Shown here in pieces: positions 1 to 9,154 of a stretch of DNA of 64,000 bases; the first letter of the stretch is position 1, and every line of letters begins with the position of its first letter. The notes under the pieces were generated by a model. The model had not been told where the DNA came from. It ran no database searches and worked only from the letters and a program-made list of their open reading frames with translations. The stretch is from Candidatus Methylophosphatis haderslevensis (GTDB lineage Bacteria > Pseudomonadota > Gammaproteobacteria > Burkholderiales > Rhodocyclaceae): contig JADJSA010000001.1 in assembly GCA_016711925.1 (NCBI GenBank), forward strand, positions 62,001 to 126,000. The letters run 5' to 3'. The position numbers were made by a program, and so were the translations under genes.

Positions 1-1
1 G

Positions 2-1681
2 GGCATCGATCCGAGGACCTTGAGCGGCACGACCCAGAACGACATCATCAAGGAGTACCTGTCGCGCGGCACCTATATTTACCCGCCGGGTCCGTCCATG
101 CGCTTGATTGCGGACACCATCAACTACACGGTCAAGCACGTGCCGAAGTGGAATCCGACCAATATCTGCAGCTACCACCTGCAGGAGGCCGGGGCCACGC
201 CGGTTCAGGAACTCGCGTATGCGCTGTGCACGGCGATGGCGGTTCTCGATCGGGTCAAGGCATCCGGCGAGATCGAGCCGGCGGCGTTCCCGCAAGTCGT
301 CGAGCGCATATCGTTCTTTGTCAATGCCGGCATCCGCTTTGTCGAGGAGTGCTGCAAGCTCAGGGCATTCGGGGAAATCTGGGAAGACCTGACCTTGACT
401 CGCTACAAGGTCGAGGATCCGAAGCTGCGCCGGTTTCGATACGGCGTGCAGGTCAACTCGCTGGGGCTGACCGAGCCGCAGCCGGAAAACAACGTTCAGC
501 GAATCGTCCTGGAAATGCTGGCGGTGACGCTCTCCAAGCGCGCCAGGGCCCGTGCGATCCAGTTGCCGGCCTGGAACGAGGCAATGGGCCTGCCGCGTCC
601 GTGGGATCAGCAATGGGCGCTGCGGATGCAGCAGGTGTTGGCGTTTGAAACGGATCTTCTCGAGTACGGCGATATTCTGGATGGGTCACCCGTCATTGCC
701 GCGAAGGTCAAGGAACTGATCGAGGGCGCCAGAAAGGAGATCGACAACGTCGAAAGCCAAGGCGGGATCATCGCTGCGATCGAGTCGGGCTACATCAAGC
801 GGGAACTGGTCGGCAGCCATATGAACCGCCTGCGCGCCATCGAGTCGGGCGACCTGAAGATCATCGGCGTCAACTGCTTCCAGGAAACGGCCGAATCGCC
901 GCTCACCGCGGGCAGCGACGGCGCGATTATGAAAGCCGATCCAGCCGCCGAACAAGGCCAGATCGATCGGCTGCGTGCGCATCGCACGAAGCGGAACGAC
1001 GCCGACGTCCGGGCTGCGCTGCAGGGACTCGTCGATGCGGCAAAGAGCGGCGAGAACGTCATGGCGAGTTCGATCCGCTGTGCCTTGGCCGGTGTCAGCA
1101 CGGGCGAATGGGGAGATTCGCTACGTGCGGTTTTCGGCGAATTCAGACCGCCGACCGGTATCGACATTGCCATCGACAACCGCGAGGTCCTTGGCAAGAA
1201 GGATCAAGTGACCGAACTCAGGGAAAGGGTCGCCAGCACCGGCAGCGCGATCGGCCGTCCGTTGAAGCTGCTGGTCGGCAAACCCGGGCTGGACGGGCAT
1301 TCCAACGGCGCGGAACAGGTGGCTGTGAAGGCGCGCGATGTCGGATTCGAGGTCGTCTATGACGGCATAAGGCTGACGCCGCAGCAGATCGCCCAGGCCG
1401 CCCAGGAAGAGGGCGTCCACATGGTGGGCTTGTCGATCCTCTCCGGAAGCCACATGGATCTGGTGCAGTCCGTTTTGCAGGAATTGCGTTCGCGCGATTT
1501 GGCGGGTGTTCCGGTCATTGCCGGTGGGATCATTCCGGCGGAAGATGCCGAAAAGCTTGCCACACTGGGCGTGCGGGCCGTCTATACGCCGAAGGACTTC
1601 AATCTGAACACCATCATGGCCGACATGGTCGACGTGATTCGGGAATGCAACGGACTCAATCGTATCGGTTCGCTGCACTGA
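2..1681 (+). CDS. ecm: Ethylmalonyl-CoA mutase (MeaA/Ecm type), 5' end outside the window
   Basis: Coenzyme-B12-dependent acyl-CoA mutase that rearranges (2R)-ethylmalonyl-CoA to methylsuccinyl-CoA. The reading frame is open from base 2 and the first in-window codons already match the catalytic barrel (SGTTQNDIIKEY), so the true start lies upstream; the TTG at 20 is internal. About 400 residues of substrate-binding barrel are followed by a C-terminal B12 domain with the base-off motif GLDGHSNG (D-x-H-x-x-G) and the glycine-rich VIAGGIIP strand. Ethylmalonyl- rather than methylmalonyl-CoA mutase is inferred from the neighbours: a MeaB-type GTPase starts 7 bp downstream and crotonyl-CoA carboxylase/reductase follows. 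A methylmalonyl-CoA mutase is the alternative; the family is certain, the substrate less so. Confidence 0.85.
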   Translation, partial: GIDPRTLSGTTQNDIIKEYLSRGTYIYPPGPSMRLIADTINYTVKHVPKWNPTNICSYHLQEAGATPVQELAYALCTAMAVLDRVKASGEIEPAAFPQVVERISFFVNAGIRFVEECCKLRAFGEIWEDLTLTRYKVEDPKLRRFRYGVQVNSLGLTEPQPENNVQRIVLEMLAVTLSKRARARAIQLPAWNEAMGLPRPWDQQWALRMQQVLAFETDLLEYGDILDGSPVIAAKVKELIEGARKEIDNVESQGGIIAAIESGYIKRELVGSHMNRLRAIESGDLKIIGVNCFQETAESPLTAGSDGAIMKADPAAEQGQIDRLRAHRTKRNDADVRAALQGLVDAAKSGENVMASSIRCALAGVSTGEWGDSLRAVFGEFRPPTGIDIAIDNREVLGKKDQVTELRERVASTGSAIGRPLKLLVGKPGLDGHSNGAEQVAVKARDVGFEVVYDGIRLTPQQIAQAAQEEGVHMVGLSILSGSHMDLVQSVLQELRSRDLAGVPVIAGGIIPAEDAEKLATLGVRAVYTPKDFNLNTIMADMVDVIRECNGLNRIGSLH

Positions 1682-1688
1682 CAGGCAC

Positions 1689-2738
1689 ATGACTCGAACC
1701 AGCCTTCCCGATCCCGATCAGTTGGCAGTGCGGATTCTGCGCGGTGAGCGTGCAGCGGTGGCCGGCGGCTTGAATCTGCTGGACAACAAGCTGGCCGAAG
1801 CACGCAACTGCGCGGCGCGGCTGCTTGCTTCGCTGTCGGGGGAGCGCTGGCTGAACGAGGGACACCTGGTCGGGATAACCGGGCCGCCCGGCGCCGGCAA
1901 GTCGTCGCTGGTTTGTGCCATGATCCGCGAGTGGCGCCTTGCGGGCAGGTCGGTCGGCGTACTGGCGGTGGACCCGTCCAGTCGCCCCGAGTTGGGCGGC
2001 GGCGCCTTGCTGGGTGATCGTATACGTATCAAGAACTCGTCTCAGGACGAGGGTCTGTTCATCCGCTCGCTGGCCAATCGCAATCAACTGGGCGGTGTGG
2101 CAACCGAGGTCTGGCCGATGAGTTGGTTGATGCTGGCCAGCTTCGATATCGTGGTGATCGAGACCGTTGGTGTCGGCCAGACCGAGATCGACATTGCCGA
2201 TATTGGTGACACCGTCTGCTATGTGGCGCAACCGGCCTCGGGCGATACGATTCAGTACTTGAAATCCGGCATCATCGAAATTCCGGATATCTTCGCGGTC
2301 AACAAGTGCGATCTGGGCGCAGCGGCGCGAAAGACCGCCAGCGAAATCAGTCGCAGCGCCCCCCGCCAGGATCGCCGGGAAGACTGGGATTACCCTGTGT
2401 GTCTGGTAAGCGCAACCATGAATGCAGGGATTCGCGAGTTCCACGAGCAATTCGACCGGCACCGCAAGTATCTCGCCAGAACCGACTTGCTACGCGGGCT
2501 GCGCACCCGACACCAGAGCGCCTGGGTTGTGCGCTTGTTGAAAGAGGAATTCGGCACGCTCGGTCTGGAGTTGGCGGGTGGGCGCGCTGGTATCGAGAGG
2601 TGTCTGGGTGACAACGCATCCAATCAGTTTGCGGAATACGAGCGTATCCGCAAGCATTTGCTTTCCAGATTCATGTCGGTGAACCCACCGAGCAGTCTAA
2701 CCAGAAAGGAGCATTCCGATGAGCAAGCAACTGTATGA
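1689..2738 (+). CDS. meaB: MeaB/ArgK-type G3E GTPase, mutase chaperone
   Basis: P-loop GTPase that protects and reloads B12-dependent acyl-CoA mutases by gating cobalamin delivery. Visible motifs are the Walker A GPPGAGKSSL (about residues 65-74), the G3-like region ETVGVGQTEIDI and the NKCDLG base-specificity loop; 349 residues is slightly longer than the usual ~330. It begins 7 bp after the mutase stop, so co-translation with the mutase is likely, and its last 20 bases overlap the start of the next gene (ATG at 2719). The family is clear. Assigning it to the adjacent ethylmalonyl-CoA mutase rests on gene order. Confidence 0.9.
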   Translation: MTRTSLPDPDQLAVRILRGERAAVAGGLNLLDNKLAEARNCAARLLASLSGERWLNEGHLVGITGPPGAGKSSLVCAMIREWRLAGRSVGVLAVDPSSRPELGGGALLGDRIRIKNSSQDEGLFIRSLANRNQLGGVATEVWPMSWLMLASFDIVVIETVGVGQTEIDIADIGDTVCYVAQPASGDTIQYLKSGIIEIPDIFAVNKCDLGAAARKTASEISRSAPRQDRREDWDYPVCLVSATMNAGIREFHEQFDRHRKYLARTDLLRGLRTRHQSAWVVRLLKEEFGTLGLELAGGRAGIERCLGDNASNQFAEYERIRKHLLSRFMSVNPPSSLTRKEHSDEQATV

Positions 2739-4469
2739 ACTGGGCGAACGGCCTCCCCTAGGCGAAGTTCCGGAAAAGATGCACGCCTGGTTGGTCCGGG
2801 CGGACCGCTTTGGCAAGCCGACAGAGGCGTTTCAGAAGGAAGTGGTCAATACACCGACCATCGGTGATGACGAAGTTCTTGGTACGTCATGGCGGCCGGC
2901 GTCAACTACAACAACGTCTGGGCGGCAATGGGCATTCCCGTCAACGTGATCGCCGCGCGCAACAAGACGGGCGAACCGGAGGATTTCCACATCGGCGGCA
3001 GCGACGCCTCGGGCATCGTCTACAAGGTCGGCAAGGACGTGACCAACGTCAAGGTCGGCGACGAAGTGGTGATGCACTGCGGAACCTACAGCCGCAATTG
3101 CGATTGGGTCAAAAAGGGCGGCGATCCGATGTATTCGCCGACGTTCAAGATCTGGGGTTACGAAACCAATTTCGGCAGCTTTGCCCAATTCACCCGAGTG
3201 CAGGCCCAGCAGTGTATGCCCAAGCCCAAGCACATGAACTGGGAAGAGGCAGCGGCCTATACGCTGGTCGCGGCGACCGCCTGGCGAATGCTTCATGGCT
3301 GGGGTGCCAGTTCGATCAAGAAGGGCGACGTGGCCTTGATCTGGGGCGGCGCAGGCGGCTTGGGATCTATGGCGATCCAGATCGCCAAGGCAGTCGGCGC
3401 GACCTCCGTGGCCATGGTGTCGGGCGAGGACAAGTTCGATTACTGCATGAAGCTGGGTGCGAAGGGCTGCATCAATCGTAACGAGTTCGATCACTGGGGC
3501 ATCCTTCCGCACTGGAAAGACAACGCCGGCTATGCCAAATGGCTGAAGGGTGTGCGGGGCTTCGGCTCGAAGATTTGGGAGGTGCTCGGTGAGAAACGCG
3601 CCCCGAACATTGTCTTTGAGCATCCGGGCGAGACGACCATCCCGAGTTCGATTTTCGTCTGCGAAACCGGCGGCATGGTTGTCGTTTGCGCCGGCACCAC
3701 CGGCTACAACGCCACCGTCGATCTGCGCTACTTGTGGATGCGCCAGAAGCGTCTGCAAGGCTCGCATTTCGCCAATACCGTGCAATGTAACGAGATGAAC
3801 GAACTTGCGCTGAGCGGCCAGCTTGATCCGTGCATGTCGCGGGCATTTACGTATGAAGAGCTGCCGGTTGCGCATCAGTTGATGGCCGACAACAAGCACC
3901 CGCACGGCAACATGTCGGTGCTGATCGGCGCCACAGGGTTCGGTCTGGGCGTCAGCGGCAAACCGTCAGTGACGATGGTCCATCCAACCTTGCCCAAGGG
4001 CGATGTTCATACCACGCCGGCGCCCTATCCGATTTCTGCGCCGCTGCCGGACATCGCCGGGGCTGAAGCGATCACCATTGCCGACGATGGCACCAAGGTT
4101 CGCGATCTGATGCATCGTGGCATCATTTCCTGCACGCCGGACGAGTCGGTCGGCGCAGTAGCCAAGATCATGGTGGACAAGGAGATTCACGCCGTGGTCG
4201 TGATGGACAAGGACGGCAAGGCGATCGGCGTTGTGTCGCAGACCGACATGGTGCTGGCGCGCCAGGGCCGCACGCCGGAACAGGCGCGGGCAATGCGGGC
4301 CAGGGAGGTCATGACTCCGGGATGCGCGACCTGCGATGCGGATCTGCTGTTGAGCGAAGCGGTCAGTCTGATGACAGGGCGGCGGATGCATCGCCTGGTA
4401 GTGACCGAGAAGGATCTGCCAGTCGGCGTCATCTCGATGACTGACGTGGTGCGCAAGATCATCGAGTAG
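2719..4469 (+). pseudogene. ccr: Crotonyl-CoA carboxylase/reductase with C-terminal CBS pair, one-base frameshift
   Basis: Reductive carboxylation of crotonyl-CoA to ethylmalonyl-CoA with NADPH and CO2. The N-terminus starts at ATG 2719 after AGAAAGGAG and reads the Ccr hallmark YELGERPPLGEVPEKMHAW, but the frame breaks after codon GTTCTT at 2875-2880. Only GG remains where a full codon is expected before TACGTCATGGCGGCCGG, and the continuation AAGVNYNNVWAAMG lies in another frame (open 2889-4469). One missing base restores a protein of about 583 residues. The residues assigned to CO2 binding in characterised Ccr enzymes appear kept (N in NYNNVWAA, E in NWEEAAAYT, H in GSHFAN). After the usual ~430-residue enzyme come a Pro-rich linker and two CBS motifs (about 457-583), an unusual fusion. 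A genuine pseudogene and a sequencing or assembly error are both possible; loss of this step would break the pathway, so error is plausible. Confidence 0.85.
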
Positions 4470-4536
4470 TCGGCGTTCGATCGAACCACCGCGGCGCTTT
4501 GCGCCAGCCCTCCCGGCAACAAGAGGGTCTAATGCA

Positions 4537-4577
4537 AAATGCCCTTCTCGTCGTTCGCGGCGGGAGGGGCGTTTTTC
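4537..4577 (+). terminator. Intrinsic terminator after ccr
   Basis: The stem AAAATGCCCTTCTCG pairs with CGGGAGGGGCGTTTTT through a 10-base spacer, allowing G-U pairs, and ends in a run of five T. It lies 67 bp after the ccr stop and before the next gene's ribosome site, so the ecm-meaB-ccr transcript probably ends here. Confidence 0.65.
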
Positions 4578-4601
4578 TTGATTTATGGAGGTCCTGCTGC
4601 G

Positions 4602-5579
4602 ATGCGAGCCATCGTCTGCAATGATTTCAGCGGCGTGGCCGGGTTGCGCCTGGAAGAGACACCCGAACCACGTCCCGGCACCGGCCAGATTGCCATCCGC
4701 GTTCGGGCATGCGGAGTCAATTTCGCCGACAGCCTGATTGCGCGCGGCAAGTATCAGAACCAACCGCAGCCGCCGTTCAGCCCGGGCTTCGAGGTTGCCG
4801 GCGAGGTGCTGGAACTCGGCCCCTGTGTCAAACACCTCGCCCCGGGCGATCGGGTTATCGCCATGGTTGCACACGGCGGTTACGCAGAACGAGTCGTTGC
4901 CGACGCAGGGCGGTGCGTGCCCATGCCGGCGTCGATGTCCTGGGAGCACGGCGCGGCATTCCCGGTGGTGTTCGGCACCTCGCATATCGCCTTGTGGCAT
5001 CGTGCCCGGTTGCAGCCCGGGGAGACGCTGGTCGTGCATGGCGCCTCGGGCGGCGTCGGCCTGACTGCGGTCGCCATCGGCAAGAAACTCGGGGCGACGG
5101 TTATTGCAACGGCGCGCGGCCTGGAGAAACTCGAACTGGCTGCCGAACATGGTGCGGATCAACTGATCGATACCGGCCATGAGGACGTCCGGTCGAGGAT
5201 CAAGGCGCTGACCGATGGTCGGGGAGCGAATGTGATCTACGATCCCATCGGAGGCGATCTGTTTGCGGCGTCGCTGCGCAGCGTCGCCTTCGAAGGGCGT
5301 ATCGTCGTCATCGGTTTCGCGAGCGGCAACGTACCCCAGATTCCCGCGAACCATTTGCTGGTAAAGAATGTTGACGTGATCGGACTCAATTGGCCGGCAT
5401 ATGTCGAAGCGAACCCGCAACTGGTGACGGCCAGCTTCAAGTCGCTCATGCAGTGGTTTGTCGATGGCTCGATCAAGCTGCATGTTTCGGCGACCTATCC
5501 GCTGGAGCGCGCGGCCGAAGCGATCGATCAACTCGTTGGCCGGAAATCCACGGGCAAAATCGTGATTACAACGGATTGA
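4602..5579 (+). CDS. Quinone oxidoreductase-like MDR family enzyme (NADPH:quinone reductase type)
   Basis: Zinc-independent medium-chain dehydrogenase/reductase of the quinone oxidoreductase group, about 325 residues. The N-terminal GroES-like part contains FSPGFEVAGEV, and the Rossmann part has the glycine-rich HGASGGVGLTAV nucleotide-binding loop followed by ATVIATARG. The start at 4602 is chosen over an in-frame ATG at 4539 because GGAGG lies 10-14 bases before it and because the terminator overlaps the earlier codons. It follows the terminator of the ccr unit, so it probably has its own promoter. The substrate cannot be read from sequence; acryloyl-CoA or other enoyl reductions are possible in this neighbourhood. 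Confidence 0.85.
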   Translation: MRAIVCNDFSGVAGLRLEETPEPRPGTGQIAIRVRACGVNFADSLIARGKYQNQPQPPFSPGFEVAGEVLELGPCVKHLAPGDRVIAMVAHGGYAERVVADAGRCVPMPASMSWEHGAAFPVVFGTSHIALWHRARLQPGETLVVHGASGGVGLTAVAIGKKLGATVIATARGLEKLELAAEHGADQLIDTGHEDVRSRIKALTDGRGANVIYDPIGGDLFAASLRSVAFEGRIVVIGFASGNVPQIPANHLLVKNVDVIGLNWPAYVEANPQLVTASFKSLMQWFVDGSIKLHVSATYPLERAAEAIDQLVGRKSTGKIVITTD

Positions 5580-5899
5580 CCTGCGCATGTTGCCCTTTGT
5601 TCGGCTTTGTCCCGTGTCGGTCGAAAATCACGAGGCATGCCGGCGCTAGGACAATGGCAACGGCGGCGCTCATCGCCGACGGAGCGCCCGGTGTGCCGGA
5701 CGCATCGGACGATTTTGGTTTGACTGGCATCGCCGGATTGGGGATACTTCCATTGGTGCGACCAAGCGTTTCGCACTCGCGACGGACAGACTTCACGACA
5801 TCCGCGACCCGCGAGCAAATCGAGTCGGTACTGCCGTAAGCCAGTCCACTTTTCCCCGGTGCGACGATGTGCGCACCAATGATCATGTAAAGGGCTTTC
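5580..5899. other. Intergenic region without a supported gene
   Basis: 320 bases between the MDR gene and the hydratase gene. An antisense frame of 111 codons spans it (5566-5901, minus) with a hydrophobic stretch near its end, but it has no convincing ribosome site and overlaps both neighbours. No terminator or promoter could be assigned. Confidence 0.4.
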
Positions 5900-6349
5900 A
5901 TGAATCCCCAGAACGGTTACGACGTCGAAGACCTCGCTGTTGGAATGTCGGCAGAAGTTGCCAAGACCATTACCGATGCGGACCTCGTCCTGTTTGCCGG
6001 CGTATCCACTGACGTCAATGCGGTCCATATGGATGACGACTTCGCCAAGACGACAATGTTCGGTGGCCGCATCGCGCATGGCATGCTTACCGCCACCCTG
6101 ATCTCCGCCGTGCTCGGCAATCGGTTGCCCGGGCCGGGCTGCATTTACATGAGCCAGTCGTTGCGATTTCGCGCGCCGGTTCGCCCGGGCGACACGGTTC
6201 ATGCCAAAGTCACCGTCAAGGAAGTCGTCGCCGACAAGGGCCGTGTGATACTAGATACCGTGTGCACGGTCGGCGACAAGGTAGTGATCGATGGCGAGGC
6301 GACGCTGATGCCGACCTCGCGGGCAAAGCGGGAAGCGACCAAGAAGTAG
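5900..6349 (+). CDS. MaoC/PhaJ-like (R)-specific enoyl-CoA hydratase
   Basis: Single hot-dog hydratase of 149 residues, the normal size for PhaJ-type enzymes. The hydratase-2 signature is present: FAGVSTDVNAVHMDDDFA, with the catalytic Asp and His five residues apart, then FGGRIAHGML. Such enzymes interconvert crotonyl-CoA and (R)-3-hydroxybutyryl-CoA and link polyhydroxybutyrate or fatty-acid metabolism to the ethylmalonyl-CoA pathway; that role here is inferred from the adjacent ccr. The ATG is preceded by AAAGGG at weak spacing. It may be a separate transcription unit because more than 300 non-coding bases lie upstream. Confidence 0.88.
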   Translation: MNPQNGYDVEDLAVGMSAEVAKTITDADLVLFAGVSTDVNAVHMDDDFAKTTMFGGRIAHGMLTATLISAVLGNRLPGPGCIYMSQSLRFRAPVRPGDTVHAKVTVKEVVADKGRVILDTVCTVGDKVVIDGEATLMPTSRAKREATKK

Positions 6350-6364
6350 CCGTCGCCTGCCGCT

Positions 6365-6414
6365 CGGCACTTGCGCGCGGATTCGGCGCCTTCGCCGGAT
6401 CCGACCAAGTGCCG
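6365..6414. terminator. Long hairpin after the hydratase gene
   Basis: CGGCACTTG (6365-6373) pairs perfectly with CAAGTGCCG (6406-6414), and inside it ATTCGGCG pairs with CGCCGGAT. This two-part stem sits 15 bases after the hydratase stop. There is no T run, so it may act as an mRNA 3' stabiliser or a weak terminator. Confidence 0.4.
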
Positions 6415-7090
6415 GACAGAAGTGTTCTTCCGCCGAGTAGGTAGCCGCGTTGAGGCTTGTCGAACGGCGGTCAGGAGGTCACGGTGTGCGCAATCCGTTC
6501 CGGTTCGCCGGACGGCGGGCGCGTAACCGTACAGTTTGGCGATATTGCCCGTAGATTCTTCCCTTGCGGGCCGATCGAAGGACTTGGCGTGAGCCTCAAG
6601 CGAGGTTGCTCCCTCATCTGCTCCCGAAGCGCGATGAAGGATGGGAGGCTTGAAGAGCCTGCCTCTGATTCCAAATTCTATCTCTTCAACCGACAATAAC
6701 CCGCCGCAACGAACTGCAGAGCAGACGTTGTGGATGCCGCGGGGCCGTGGCCGACTCTTGATCGGCACCGGCGTCTCTGCCAGTACCGGCCCGAGGCACT
6801 GTCGGTCTCTCGTCGCGCCGCCGCCCCTGATCGCCGGTTCAACACTGACCGATTACCCGATCAATCACACCAAGCCATCGGCTTGGAGGCCGGGATTTCT
6901 GCCTTCGTCGGTCGACGACCCATACTTCCGTCCTATTGCAAAGCTGCCGGCAAGGTCTAGTGTACCCGTCAGAACGCGCGGGGGTCGGCGGCCTGGCCAA
7001 CGATCCCCAGTACCAAATTCCGTGGGTACGCGATGACCGGTTTCCTTTCGAATTCGACTGAGCAACTGCCGCGATCGGGCGTGTCCCGCC
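6415..7090. other. Long intergenic region before the conflict-type island
   Basis: About 680 bases without a confidently coding frame; the long minus-strand frame across it is a shadow of the 7091 gene. The only candidate is the short frame at 6484 described separately. The region marks the junction between metabolic genes and the next island, but I see no direct repeats, tRNA or integrase to define a boundary. Confidence 0.4.
6484..6699 (+). CDS. Possible small protein, 71 residues, unknown
   Basis: A GTG at 6484 is preceded at close distance by TCAGGAGGTCAC, which matches the anti-Shine-Dalgarno partner almost perfectly, and opens a 72-codon frame ending in TAA. The predicted product is basic with four Cys and no recognised domain. 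Apart from the ribosome site there is no support; codon use is less GC-rich in the last third. It could be a leaderless regulatory peptide or chance. Confidence 0.2.
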   Translation: MCAIRSGSPDGGRVTVQFGDIARRFFPCGPIEGLGVSLKRGCSLICSRSAMKDGRLEEPASDSKFYLFNRQ

Positions 7091-9100
7091 ATGGTTAGCG
7101 CGTTCATCGTCAGGCCGTTTGGGCTCAAACAAGGCGTCGATTTCGATCGGGTCGAGGACTTGCTGATCAGGCCTGCTCTGCAGAAGATTGGCGTCACAGG
7201 CGGAACCACCGCCGAGATCGTCGAACAGGGCAACATCCGGGAGGACATGTTTCGCCTGCTTGTTACGGCGGACCTGGTGATCGCCGACGTCTCTATCCAC
7301 AATGCCAATGTATTCTACGAGCTTGGCATCCGACACGGCCTGCGGCCCAACGCGACGTTCATGCTTCGGGCAAACATCGACGAGTTTCCGTTCGACTTGC
7401 GCACCGATCGCTATCTTTCCTACGACCAGGCGAACCCTGCGGCGCGGATCGACGATCTGGCCGGCGCGTTGAAGGCGACGATGGATTCCAGTCGCATCGA
7501 CAGCCCGGTCTATCAGGTATTGCCGAATTTGAAGGCGCCCGATCCCGCGGTGCTGCGCGTCGTACCGGGCGAGTACCGGGAGACCGTCGAGCAAGCCGAA
7601 TCGGCGGGTTGCCGTGGCGATTTGCGCCTGCTGGCCCATGAGACGCGGGGATTCGACTGGGCTGGCGAGGGGCTGCGCCTGGTCGGGCGCGCGCAGTGCA
7701 ATCTGCAGGCATTCGCTGGCGCACGGGAGACCTGGGAGTGGCTGCGCGAGTGGCGTCCCGGCGATATCGAGGCCAACCAGAAGCTGGCCACGATCTACCA
7801 GCGCCTCGGCGACCTGACGCGTTCCGACCAGGCGATCCAGCGCGTCATTGACTCGCCCCTGCCGTCGCGCCGGGATCGAGCGGAAGTGCTTGCGCTTCGT
7901 GCCCGCAATGCCAAGACCAAGTGGCGGGCGACATTCAGCGACCGGGCGGGGAATGACGCACGAGAGACCGCACTGTGGGCGCCGGAACTCCAAGAGGCTT
8001 TGCAGGGCTACGCTGAAGGATACGCGCAGGATCTCAACCACTATTATTCCGGGCTTAACGCCCTGTCGCTGTTGTGCATTCGCATCGAGTTGGCACAGAC
8101 GATGCCGGATTTCTGGGCTGGCCAGTTCGATACCGACGACCTCGCGAAGCTGGAACTCGAGACAAGCGTTGCGCAGTTCCAGCAACTCGCGGGTGCCGTG
8201 CTGCTTTCTGTCAAATCGTGCGAGAAGATGCTGCGGCGCCAACCGAATCCAGACACGGACGAGATGATGTGGGCACGCATCAGCGAAGCCGACCATGCGT
8301 TTGTCACCGGGCGCCGACCCAAGGCGGTGGCCCAGCGCTATCGCGAGGCGCTGGCCGATGCGCCGTCGTTCGCGATCGAAGCGGTTTGCGAACAGCAGCA
8401 GGTTTTCGAGCAACTCGGGGTGCGATCCGCATTCGGGACCGAGGTGCAGGCGGTACTGACGGGTCTGCGCAACCGTAGCGCAGGCGACAAGGTGGCAGAT
8501 CGGCCGGCGCGCCTGCTGCTGTTTACCGGGCACATGATCGACGCCCCGGGGCGGGTTCCGCAGCGATTTCCGGGCAGCGTTTCGGCGCACCGGCGCGCGC
8601 GCGAGATGATCCGCCAGGCGGTCCAGGCCGAACGCGAGCTCGAAAGCGGCCTGATAGTCGGCATCGCCGGTGGCGCCTGCGGCGGCGACATCCTGTTCCA
8701 TGAGGCGTGCGCCGAAATCGGCATCGAAACGCGGCTGTTCCTCGCATTGCCGCGCGAGGATTTCTGTCGTGAATCGGTTGCGCACGGCGGACCCGACTGG
8801 GTCGAGCGTTACAACCGGCTGTGCGAACGCCTCGCTCCGCGCATCCTCGGCGAGACCCGGGAACTGCCGAAATGGCTGCGTTCGCGCGCCGGCTACGGCA
8901 TCTGGCAACGCAACAACCTGTGGATGCTGTTCAATGCGCTGTCGCTCGATGCCCGCTCGCTGACGCTGATCGCGTTGTGGGATCAGGGCAAGGCCGATGG
9001 TCCCGGCGGAACCGAGGATCTGGTGTTGCAGGTGCAGTCGCGCGGCCACAAAGTAGTGCGATTGCCGGCGGAGGAATTGAAAGCGCTGGACAAGGATTGA
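7091..9100 (+). CDS. NDT-like + TRAFs-binding/TPR (DUF4071) + SLOG-like sensor protein
   Basis: 669-residue predicted sensor/effector. Residues 1-115 form a nucleoside-deoxyribosyltransferase/TIR-like Rossmann domain with the motif ADLVIADVSIHNANVFYELG (60-79). Residues 150-460 are helical TPR-like repeats containing HYYSGLNALSLL (318-329), which I recognise as the signature of the bacterial relatives of the ASK1/MAP3K regulatory region (TRAFs-binding, DUF4071). Residues 475-665 form a SLOG-like nucleotide-binding fold with GIAGGACGGDILFHE (524-538). Such proteins are predicted to bind or process NAD-type nucleotides and to act in bacterial conflict systems. It opens a co-directional run with patatin, caspase and CHAT genes. 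The family is fairly sure; the biochemical activity is inference. Confidence 0.75.
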   Translation: MVSAFIVRPFGLKQGVDFDRVEDLLIRPALQKIGVTGGTTAEIVEQGNIREDMFRLLVTADLVIADVSIHNANVFYELGIRHGLRPNATFMLRANIDEFPFDLRTDRYLSYDQANPAARIDDLAGALKATMDSSRIDSPVYQVLPNLKAPDPAVLRVVPGEYRETVEQAESAGCRGDLRLLAHETRGFDWAGEGLRLVGRAQCNLQAFAGARETWEWLREWRPGDIEANQKLATIYQRLGDLTRSDQAIQRVIDSPLPSRRDRAEVLALRARNAKTKWRATFSDRAGNDARETALWAPELQEALQGYAEGYAQDLNHYYSGLNALSLLCIRIELAQTMPDFWAGQFDTDDLAKLELETSVAQFQQLAGAVLLSVKSCEKMLRRQPNPDTDEMMWARISEADHAFVTGRRPKAVAQRYREALADAPSFAIEAVCEQQQVFEQLGVRSAFGTEVQAVLTGLRNRSAGDKVADRPARLLLFTGHMIDAPGRVPQRFPGSVSAHRRAREMIRQAVQAERELESGLIVGIAGGACGGDILFHEACAEIGIETRLFLALPREDFCRESVAHGGPDWVERYNRLCERLAPRILGETRELPKWLRSRAGYGIWQRNNLWMLFNALSLDARSLTLIALWDQGKADGPGGTEDLVLQVQSRGHKVVRLPAEELKALDKD

Positions 9101-9154
9101 AGCGGCAAGTCAGCAGGTATCCGCAAACGCAGCTTGAACAACAAGGAACCGAAA

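Noticed and set aside
2719..2949. Independent 76-residue protein at the start of ccr
   Set aside because: Its first 55 residues are the conserved Ccr N-terminus; the remainder is out-of-frame translation after the missing base.
5566..5901. Antisense 111-codon frame with a hydrophobic stretch
   Set aside because: No convincing ribosome site, overlaps both neighbouring genes' ends, and no recognisable domain.
6839..9049. Very long minus-strand frame (736 codons)
   Set aside because: It is the antisense shadow of the 7091 gene, whose domain motifs are clear; high GC makes such shadows common.
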